Shown: piece after piece, positions 55,453 to 64,000 of the stretch
Numbering within the stretch: the stretch's first letter is position 1
Layout of the letters: the number at the start of each line of letters is the position of its first letter
Origin: Phoronis australis
Taxonomy: Eukaryota; Phoronida; Phoronidae
Reading direction: 5' to 3'
Assembly: GCA_002633005.1 (NCBI GenBank)
Contig: NMRA01000223.1
Location: 593,664 to 657,663 of the forward strand
DNA: 64,000 nt
Notes under the pieces: model-generated
The model's database searches: none
The model's input: the letters and a program-made list of their open reading frames with translations, nothing else
Told to the model about the DNA's origin: nothing
Position numbers and translations under genes: made by a program

Positions 55453-58362
55453 ATTATGATAATACAGAATAGCATCTTCTCAGTAGCCCAGATCGAACAC
55501 ATGCTACTTGAACTTTTACCTTGTTGTCTCGCTGAATGGAATTTAGAAATGTTTCCTTATCTAGCGTACAACTGTATACCACTCAAACCACTCCCCTGTA
55601 AAAATGTTTCATTACAGCGTTCTGTCGTTAAGTAACTTTTTCAGACGTGAGGGGCTGAAGGTCTCAGTCTTTTGTCCCGTATGATAACAAGCAGGCCAAT
55701 CATCTCCCAGGCTTCAAAGGAAACGAGTGGTGGTTGCACGCGCTTACCGAACGCATATTCAGAACACTGTCAAACCCATTGCGTTGGTAATCCGTTTGGA
55801 CAGAATAGATTGTCTTAAATTTTGTTGCAGTTGGGCGATTTTGGTAATTCAAAAACGGAACATCATCAGCATTTGACGAGGAATTCAGAAATGCTATTGT
55901 TTTAAGCTCAAATATGTTATAACTTAACTTTCATTCAGCCCAGCTCAGTCAGGCTTGAGTCAGTATATGCAATTATCGAACAAAAGAGCGCAGGCCCTCC
56001 AACCCTAAATGCCAGAATGGAGTTAATCAGTCGTGTAAGATATGGGCTACGGGGGTAAACTTCCCAACTTATTGTTGGGCTATAGAATCGAACAAGTTGT
56101 GAGCAACGGGATGTCGTCGTCATGTTCGTGTTATGAGCTCCTACCATAATTAACTGTCACGCCATCTAACGTTGAGACAGGGAATCAGCCAGTCGGCTGA
56201 GAACAGCCCATATAAACCCTATTCACGCCGACAGGAGGCGCGTTCCAAAACGAGACTCGCTACGATAGCTCTGGTGGCTTATCCGCGTAGTTGTACTCCG
56301 CGTTGCTCGAACAGCTAGAAAAAATACGGACACTCTGATTTACAATCCCTAAGGACGTTGGGATTCGGAAGCGTTGGGTCCTTGCCATACGCTGCGACGA
56401 AGGAAAATATGTCCGGGTGTAAAATTTATAACTGTTTTCGAATGATAATTTGTCGCATCTCGGACTGGATGCCGCCATAGCAACGAGGACACTGAGGAAT
56501 CAGGCTTCGGCCAGCCAGGCTGTGTTTTCATGACTATGGGTTGAAGCGCGATGAATTTTTTTAAAAAGGACAGGGCCCTCAATCCCTCAATTTTGGGGCC
56601 AAATATCGGCCCTATTCCCCTCTCAAAAATATTGAAAAATCACACGAAATTCCCGGCCACGAGGCCTAAAAATCCCCTTTGTGATTGAAAATTTCTCTCC
56701 AACGGTTCAAATCACCTGTGACCACAGAGGTGACAATTTGAAAAAGTACAAAATCATAGGCTGCCGCAATTAAAATAAACCAGCAAAACGTGAAGCGGGA
56801 GGATCGACTGAGGTAGGACCGGTAGCGGACGAGGGAGGAAAACACGTTCCGTTTTATTTTTTTTAGTCCAACGACAGATTTCCTGAGCAGAAGGTATACA
56901 TCCTCGGCGCCCGCAACTTCCGGGCCGCCTGCGTGCATACAATCGCGCTTTGCCCGCTTCTTCGAGGATGTCGGCCCCCCGCCCCCTCACTAGGCCTTTA
57001 TCAGTGGTATCCTAGATCAGCCACTGAAAATGCTACTTGAGACAGAGCTATGAGAGCTTGCAAAAGGGCGGAGTGCTATTGACTGTGATCGGGAGGTCAG
57101 TAGAGTTTTCACTGACTCGTCACTCGGCGAAACGTTCCCCTATCAGAAGGCCGCACACACATGAGGCACCTTTCCCCTCGGATATGAACGAGGCCTCTGA
57201 AGAAACATGATAACTATGCTTGCTCTAGGGGGGATCCAGGACTTTGAGTTGGGGGGTGGGGCAAGGCAGAGTATTAGCCCGTACGAAATTCGCGCTCCCG
57301 GCTGAACTGCCAAATGGAATCTGGGAGAACTTTAGGGGGGGAGGGCTGGGTCATAGCCCCTTGGCTCCCCTCTAAATCCGCCACTGTGTTCTGTCCAGTT
57401 AACTGAAATTGAGCTCTAAAACGAGGTTATGCTTTGGACGAAAGAATTAGGTGTTTTAATTTTAAAATTCAACTTGGTCGAGATTGATATTTGAAAAATA
57501 TAACACATGAAATAGACGTAATTATTAAAACCAAGAAAGCAGAATTGATGGTCATATAAATTTTATTTTCAATTGCGAGCCTAGTTTTTCATCGTAATCA
57601 AAATATACATTTAATAACATTAAGTATTATTTCAGATCAATGACAAATCAACTGTTAGTCCCGGTAGTGCCTACCTCAACAGGACCTAGGCTATGCTTGA
57701 AGCTAATAGGCCTACTCTTGATCAACAAATTAAACCAGATGAGACTAATTGCACATGACAGCAAAATGCTATGAGCCACCACTGTCGAATATATCTTCAA
57801 CTCGTCAACAATACAACCAGATGACCTGATTCGTGTAGAAAGCATTTTTATGAACGATTTATTAGAAGAAACGTAACCGTGCATTCAGCAGAATACCTAG
57901 TAATCCGTAACACTACGATCGCCGCAATTTGGTTATGTTTACTTTTCATGTTTCGAACCTAGTTTTCCGGAAAAAAACTATATCCTTTCGTCAGACAACT
58001 CTTTGGTGCATTGACTTGTTCTTTAACTGTATTTTTCTACGTCTCTGTGGTTAATTATTGACACATTTTTTAAGATTTAATATTCAGGTTGGACTCCAAA
58101 GACCGGCCATTTAACTCACGCAATGTAAATTTCCGCTTTGTTTATCGCAGTGAGCCTCGCTTTCAGTTGGATTTTAATGTCCGCCGCGTGAATTGGGTCT
58201 ATAGCGTAGATGGGCTATCTCACTATAATTCGGTAACATACCGTACGGTATAACACTTGTCAACGCATAGAGATTGTTGGGCCGTCGTAACTCAAGCCTG
58301 TTTTCATATTTTTTTTTAACAAATAACAACATTAAAGCAGTCGCTGGTCCATTTTATAACAG
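55453..58362. other. Region upstream of the fibrinogen-related exons
   Basis: I looked here for the first half of the fibrinogen-like domain (the Cys-Asp-Met / Gly-Gly-Trp-Thr segment) and did not find it. A 72-residue minus-strand frame starts with ATGGCGGC at 56478 ('MAASSPRCDKL...VRIFSSCSSN'), resembling a mitochondrial transit peptide, but has no recognisable continuation. A MITE-like sequence lies at 57225-57386. Confidence 0.35.
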
Positions 58363-60140
58363 GTGTTCCAGAGTCGTCAAGATGGGTCTGTTGATTTCTA
58401 CCGCAATTGGGCTGTCTACAAAGCTGGATTTGGCAACCTTAGAAAAGAATTTTGGTTAGGTGAGCAATTTTTGGGTTTCTTCTGACACGCGTCTCATCGA
58501 ATACAATTGCGTCTCAAACTGTGATTGCACAAAATGAAAAGGTGACTATTATAATAGCTTAAGACTGAAGAAACGGTTCAGGACAAAATATTAGATAAAA
58601 TACATCAATATGCATTTCATTAAAACATTCTTATTTTATTCTTCTTTAAGGAAATGACAAGATTCACCGGTTGACCAGCCAAGATGCTTATAAGTTACGA
58701 GTTGATTTGGAAGACTTCGAAAATGAGAAAGTTTACGCTGTGTATAGTGTTTTCTTTGTCGGGCCTGAGAATGATAAGTATAGACTACTAATTGGCTCCT
58801 ATTCTGGCAACGCAGGTAAACACACCTAGACTGCATACTTAGTATTTCTTCCAAATGTACAAAACGTAATATGACGTAACCTTCAATTCTATTACAAGTG
58901 GTAGCAGTTATGAGAATAATGATGTCAATAAGGCCAAAAATAACAAAGTTACTTTAGGTCTTTAACTGATTGATTTTGAGACCGAGCTTACCGACGAAAA
59001 ACACCAGCCTACTGTATATCATGGGCCGTTCTGGTGTAAGTGTCGCCTGTAGTCACGCTCGTTATTATGACCGAGACTTAGCTCGTGTCTTACGACCGGA
59101 TTCGTTACATCCTCTGAGAAATTGCATATTATTCTACTCTCGTATTTTTCGCTCGTAACTTTACGTTCGTATTTTAATGCTTGCAATCTTGAGGCTCGTA
59201 TTTTTGCGCATTTTATGAAGTGTACAGAAGGTAAAATCTTAGGTGCACAATACATAAGGGCAAAAGATATCAAAGACTGAAATTTCTTAGCTGTCCTAGC
59301 CACTCCCGGTCATTTGAAAATGGTTCGTTTAGTACATGTATCTATTGAGGTGCCAAAATTTATTTCTGGAAGGTTTTCTGACAATGCTTACATGTATATC
59401 CTATTTGTTGATGAAACGCAAAATCTTGAAAGATAATGTTTTGCATCGCGTCCCTGTAGAACTACAGTAGTTTAATGAGTTTTAACGGAAAATAAAACGG
59501 GTCTAGAATATGTTAAAGATAACTGAACATCAATTATATCAAACCTCGGTGAGACAAACAGACAAGAGCGTATACAATGAAAAGTCTCACGTAAAGTAAC
59601 ACGGGAAAATTGCATATGGTCCAAAACTCATGATCAAAGAAGTTTTCACTATTCCATTCGTACATGTAATTTCAGTTTTTATATTCTAAAGCATGAGACG
59701 TAATTCACTAATACGCAGTGGAATGTGAATAGTCTTGACTGTAAATGATGACACGAATCACTTTGGAAGAATATTATCTAGTCTGGTTTATGTGAACTGT
59801 GTAGGCGAAGTGAAAATTCTATTATTGAATTTATTTGATTTAAAATCATTGAATTAGTTACGTTTCAGGAAATGCTCTTTCCTGGCACAACAGTCGATGC
59901 TTCTCCACCAGGGACAGAGATAATGACCGGAGTAGTTCACACTGTGCTGTTACCTATAAAGGCGCGTGGTGGTACAACAACTGTCATTACTCCAACCTGA
60001 ACGGTCTGTATCATCACGGTAAGCACAAGTCCTTCGCAGACGGAGTCAACTGGAAACCGTACAAAGGCCCCAACTACTCTATGAAGAGAACCAGTATGAA
60101 GATAAGACCTGTCGGATTCAATTCTAGTACATGTAACTAA
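58363..60140 (+). CDS. Fibrinogen-related domain protein (ficolin/tenascin/angiopoietin-like), last three exons
   Basis: Three exons encode the C-terminal two thirds of a fibrinogen C-terminal (FReD) domain: 58363-58459, 58651-58815 and 59869-60140 (stop TAA), joined in phases 0/1/1, about 176 residues. Motifs in order: '[20 protein letters not shown]', '[20 protein letters not shown]', '[20 protein letters not shown]', the calcium site 'DRDND', then '[20 protein letters not shown]', 'NGLYHHG', and 'MKIRPVGF'. FReD proteins are secreted lectin-like molecules that bind acetylated sugars or matrix and often act in innate immunity. The amino-terminal part is on exons not found here. A poly(A) signal AATAAA follows at 60184. 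Confidence 0.85.
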
Positions 60141-60183
60141 ACTAATGGTGTTGACATGTACATGTAAGCAGGCCACATATGGA

Positions 60184-60189
60184 AATAAA
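60184..60189 (+). promoter_or_regulatory. Poly(A) signal of the fibrinogen-related gene
   Basis: AATAAA lies 44 bases after the stop codon of the FReD gene. This is a positional inference; a short 3' UTR would result. Confidence 0.5.
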
Positions 60190-60669
60190 TGATATCACCA
60201 GGAGTTTGGCATTCCGGCAGTTTGCTCTATGATTATTACTACATGTTATTTCTGAACTTGTTTGAACAACGGACTTGATGCTATGTTGTAGATTCAAAGT
60301 CCATGGTTTGAGCCGATGTGAGGTGCTCGCTATACACTAAGTCAAACTCCGAGGTTTTTTAATTGTAAAATTTCACTTAGTATAAAATTTGTATTTTATA
60401 TTCTCGCCATTGACATTTTGAAAATTTTATTCTTACGTTATATTAATGTGACAAGCATGTATCGTTTGAGTCTGCTTCATCTACGGGTAAATCGTTGTCG
60501 GCCACATTTGGGCCATTCCATTTTCAAGATGTGCATAAAATATAATATCAAATGACTGAACGTACTTACTGGAGGGCGGGCAGTGGGAACAACAAGGCTC
60601 CAATCAACACGGTTCACAGGCACAATAATCTCAGGTTCACCGGCACCCTCGTAAAGGTATTGTAGCATC

Positions 60670-61020
60670 CTAGAAAAATGTCCAACTCTGGCTAAATTCA
60701 GAACATCATATCTCAGAAATGACTGATCGTATCCTTATGAAACTTTCAGGTACTGTGTCACGTGCACTGTTAGGAATAGCTTTTAAAATGTTCATTTTTT
60801 CACGAAGAGCTATCAGAAAAATTGAACTTTAATTATTTTCGTGAAAAAAACTCATAAGTTGCATAAAAGGAAAGCGAAATGGTATTTTAGAAATCTATTA
60901 CATCGCTTTTAGGATTTCATCATGAATATTCATATTACATGAGACTTTCATTTCTTCGTTATGGATATCGTTTATTTGGTATCAATGTAGGTTTCTTTTT
61001 GACTAAATTTTATTAAAAAT
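60670..61020. repeat. Diverged interspersed repeat, copy 2
   Basis: This is the partner of 43380-43730, in the same orientation. A third partial copy follows at about 61105-61195 ('AGGAATTGCTTTTAAAATGT', 'GGCTATCAAAGA'). Nothing else was recognised between the FReD gene and 61490. Confidence 0.5.
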
Positions 61021-61493
61021 ATGTGGTGTGCATGTATGTTGGAAGCAAATTTTACATTTTCGTTTTTAAAGTCCTGACATTAGGTTAGGGTTTTATGCAC
61101 TGTTATCCAAAAAGCTGATAGGAATTGCTTTTAAAATGTTCCACTTTATTAGGAGAGGCTATCAAAGATAGGACCTTCATCATTTTTATGAAACAATTCA
61201 AATTTTCCTACATACATGTAACCTTAACATGGTGCTGGACTCGCAATACACGACATACATGTATAGGAGGGTACGATGCCCCAAACAGTTCATCAGCTCA
61301 CAAGCGAGTCTCTGGGCTCCCAAAAATGACCATCAACCACGGTTAACGATCTACATCCGTGCATAGGAGCATCTGGAAATACCTTTTTGAGGAGCATGTT
61401 ATGTAGCTTTAACCAGCCTACAGCAACCCATGTAAAAACACCGAAACATTGATTTGTTTAAAGCGCCCTCGTCACACACGTGGCATCTTCTAA

Positions 61494-62370
61494 ATAGCCC
61501 CAATACAAGTCCACAATAAACGTATCAAACTTAGGCTCACCGATCTGTTCATTGGATAACGAACTGTCCTTTTCACTGTGTCAAACTGGGCCTGTAATCA
61601 CTCCCACCACTCAACATCGCTGCAGGGCTGCTTACAGGCTCTGGGCTAGAGACAACAGCACACGGGGAATCACTACTAGTTCCTGGAATTGCACGCTATG
61701 GGGTACGTTCGGAGGCATGACAGTAGATGAAGTGCCTCCAGTCACTGTATATAGTGGCCACAGCTCGCGAGGCTTCTCGCTTCAAAAAAACCGCATTTCT
61801 CGGGGATGGCGACGGGGCACTGCCGGGAATCAACAGCGACCGTATAGAACCTTTCTTCAGGCGTTGTTTCGCAGGGACCTTCATCAATTCAGCGTACATA
61901 TCTCTGTCGTAATCTGACTGCTGAAAATGCTTGTTACTGCTTTGTACGTAGCGTGAACGGGTAGCGCTGCGTTCTTTACACGAGCGAGCTAGCCAAGTAC
62001 GGCGAAGTGTGTCATCCTTCGGAAAGCGATGTAAGGTACCCAAAGCGCGTGTGAGACGATAATGAGTACATCCTGGTACGCAGCAACAGTGTGGCATGTT
62101 GACTGACTCGTAAACAAAAGCAAACGACAACCGAACTTATCACAATCGAGGTAGAACAATGAGTGACTCGACTGCTTTCACAGTCAGACTGTATGAAAAG
62201 AAATTGGCGCGAAATTTTTACCTCCCAAAATGTCACTTCCGGAGTAGAGGACGAGAAATTAATTAAATTACGAAAAGCTGTAATTAAGTGAAAAATATGT
62301 CTGGGATAATCAACAGACCTTGTTTTTGCTAAAAGTGACATGAAAAAAGGTTGCCTTCGCCTTTAAAGTT
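61494..62370 (-). mobile_element. THAP-domain DNA-transposon fragment
   Basis: On the minus strand the element appears to begin near 62368 with 'TTTAAAGGCGAAGGCAACC'. A TTAA-like target site followed by AGG would fit Kolobok-type elements, some of which encode THAP domains. About 270 bases of leader shared with 41084-41385 follow, then the THAP frame. No transposase core was found, so the copy is truncated. Near 61502 the sequence 'TTGGGGCTATTTAGAAGAT' (minus) resembles the termini of the 3.5-kb elements. Confidence 0.5.
61696..62097 (-). CDS. THAP-type zinc-finger protein, transposon-derived, 133 aa
   Basis: This starts at MPHCCC (62097). A THAP domain is a C2CH zinc-binding DNA-binding module. 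Visible features are 'MPHCCCVPGC' (C5-x4-C10), 'LHRFPKDDTLRRTW' with the conserved Pro26 and Trp35, 'SSNKHF' with H57, 'DRDMYAELMKVPAKQRLK' and 'SIRSLLIP'. The third zinc ligand, expected as Cys at position 54, is Ser (S54), so zinc binding is probably impaired. The frame ends 133 codons on without a catalytic domain. It is probably a decayed exon of a THAP-bearing transposase. Confidence 0.6.
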   Translation of the reverse strand: MPHCCCVPGCTHYRLTRALGTLHRFPKDDTLRRTWLARSCKERSATRSRYVQSSNKHFQQSDYDRDMYAELMKVPAKQRLKKGSIRSLLIPGSAPSPSPRNAVFLKREASRAVATIYSDWRHFIYCHASERTP

Positions 62371-62660
62371 CAATGAAATATAATCATCTTATAAGATTTG
62401 TTTATAATTAACAAAAATCGTTTATGAATCAAGATATCACACCATTTTCATACACACATATACATGTATCAAGCAATAACGTACTATACGAGTTTCGTGT
62501 CCAAGTTTTCAACGGGTGACCCACAGATTCGAACTACAAACTCGAGTAAAAACTCGAGATTTCGAGTAACAACTGGAACTTATGGCCTTATTGGTGGGGT
62601 CACCAAGTGCAAAGTAGGATAAAAAAGTCTCCCTCACAAATCATGGTGTAATCGACATAG

Positions 62661-62735
62661 ACAGTGTGGCTCAATTGTTAGAGCTCCGGACTCCCGTCTG
62701 GGAGACCCCGGTTCGAATCCTGGCTTTACTGGCTG
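62661..62735 (+). mobile_element. tRNA-derived SINE head or tRNA pseudogene
   Basis: It has an A-box-like 'TGGCTCAATTGTTAGAGC' at 62667 and an exact B box GGTTCGAATCC at 62710-62720. A D arm (GCTC/GAGC) and a T arm form, but the anticodon stem needs mismatches or a 6-base loop, and no proper 7-bp acceptor stem exists. This fits a SINE or pseudogene more than a working tRNA. Confidence 0.5.
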
Positions 62736-63277
62736 ACAAAAGAGCATTGGACAAAGGTGTCTTCTACATGTACTCCTCGGAGCTCCCTCGTTCTATTGAA
62801 TGTATGGAAGGGAATGATTGATAACCTGGATATAATGCGAAAGCGATTTCCGGGGTTGTAAAAAATAGACGCCTATCTTCAGTTCCCACAAAAATAGAAC
62901 CGAAATGTCAAAAAACATTTCGAAGTCGACTTTGAGTACAAAGATTAAACCACTGGTTCAGTTTTAGCTTTAAAATTTGTACGTTAAAAGCTTTAAGGCC
63001 CGGGATTTTCGTTTACGATTGTCGATAAGTTGAACTACCACAAAATCTGCTGGTAAAACGTAAAGGTTATTATAAACATTATCACTCCTGAAACTTTAAT
63101 AAGCAAAACAAGACACCAACATGGTTTGATACATGTATATAATGATTCTATGGTAACGTTTTTCAAAAGTAATAAAAAGTAATCGGCCGTTATGACTAGG
63201 CTATCGGGTCTTGTGCTCAAGCAAGCCTGCCAAACTTCCGATTCCCGTCAATGCCATTATTCATTGTAGTTTTTAGT

Positions 63278-63278
63278 N
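63278..63278. other. Ambiguous base (N) before a poly-G run
   Basis: This is the only N in the window, directly before a run of about ten G. It probably marks an assembly or base-calling uncertainty at a homopolymer. Confidence 0.9.
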
Positions 63279-63773
63279 GGGGGGGGGGGTGTCAGATCCA
63301 ACTTCAACTGTCAAATTCGGAACACGGCGCAATCGTAACGAAACTAATGGCTAAGTATAGCCTCTCCCGCGATATCTCAGGCGACCGGCAGTGGCGTTGG
63401 GCACTACGACTCCGTTTCCGTCGTCTGCTTCACTGTGCAATGTAGAAAATTACTTCATTTTTAAAGAAAATGGAATCTGAGTGATGGTGAAAAAAACAGA
63501 AGCTGATGGTAAGATGTGAATTTTAATCGAAGCCTTAGTGAATCACTCAGAACTCAAGACGATTTCCAAAGCAATCGCGTCATTATTGCCTACCAAAAAA
63601 AACGGATTTGGTCTTTTGAGCAATTGAAGACTATTTTAAATACAACAAATTTGTTTCGAACTTATTGCACAAAACATAAAACATGTAATAAGCATTACAA
63701 AAAGAAGGAGGTTTCGCGCAAACGCTGTGGACCATAAACAAGTAGGTCTCTTAATATCAAATTAGTAGTTAAA

Positions 63774-63855
63774 TCGTGGTGGTGCAGTGGTAAAGCACGC
63801 GCGCTATGTCCGCTTAGTCGCGAGCTCGAGTCTAAGGTACTTACAGTTTTTTCTG
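63774..63855 (+). mobile_element. Second tRNA-like SINE head
   Basis: It has an A-box-like 'TGGTGCAGTGGTAAAGC' (63779) and a weak B-box-like 'GAGCTCGAGTC' (63822-63832). Like the copy at 62661, it is followed by 'CTGGCTGACA', suggesting a shared SINE body junction. Confidence 0.4.
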
Positions 63856-64000
63856 GCTGACACCGTTTTTTGCCTTTTTTCTTGGATAATACTTCGGGAA
63901 TCAAGGAAAATGCTTGATTTTTAGAGGAAAAACAGAAAATTTTCCTGACCGGCCGGCCGACCTCCCCCCATTCGGTGCTATGTGCATCTACAATCGTGCC

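Noticed and set aside
62661-62735. Functional tRNA gene
   Set aside because: The B box is exact, but the acceptor stem does not pair and the anticodon arm is irregular.

Overview
This window is animal (metazoan) nuclear DNA: the genes are split by GT-AG introns, several hundred bases to about 1.5 kb long, and sit in AT-leaning intergenic DNA full of small inverted-repeat transposons. The gene families (MFS glucose transporter of the NaGLT1/MFSD4B type, pannexin/innexin channel, trefoil-bearing GH31 alpha-glucosidase, fibrinogen-related protein) and the abundance of the palindrome TACATGTA suggest an invertebrate. My best guess is a lancelet-like invertebrate, held with low confidence. All exon models were built by hand from reading frame, splice consensus, phase agreement and family motifs.

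Layout. 0.2-2.0 kb is a degenerate minisatellite. 4.3-7.5 kb (+) holds three exons of a NaGLT1/MFSD4B-like sugar transporter. 7.5-14.5 kb is gene-poor, with a foldback element and a probable LINE tail. 14.5-17.4 kb (+) is a two-exon pannexin/innexin-type channel of 807 aa with a long polar tail. It converges on the main gene of the window, a minus-strand GH31 alpha-glucosidase (18.06-35.43 kb). I could chain 24 of its exons in phase: a signal peptide, four P-type trefoil domains, then the full catalytic domain with nucleophile and acid/base in place. The two convergent genes share a poly(A) palindrome near 17.6 kb. 35.4-44.8 kb is intergenic, with a 608-bp long-TIR MITE and a THAP-element fragment. 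44.8 kb (+) has a lone signal-peptide exon.

45.6-49.1 kb and 51.9-55.5 kb are two near-identical 3.5-kb elements with GGGGCTATTCGGA termini. They carry a gene-like, spliced reading frame and no recognisable transposase. 58.4-60.1 kb (+) holds the last three exons of a fibrinogen-related domain protein. 61.5-62.4 kb (-) is a THAP-domain transposon fragment, and the right edge has two tRNA-derived, SINE-like heads.

Function. The alpha-glucosidase releases glucose and the transporter takes up glucose, so they form a plausible functional pair, but nothing here shows co-regulation. The most unusual items are the paired 3.5-kb elements with spliced cargo, the four-trefoil secreted glucosidase whose fourth trefoil has lost both partners of one disulfide, and its substitution next to the acid/base residue.
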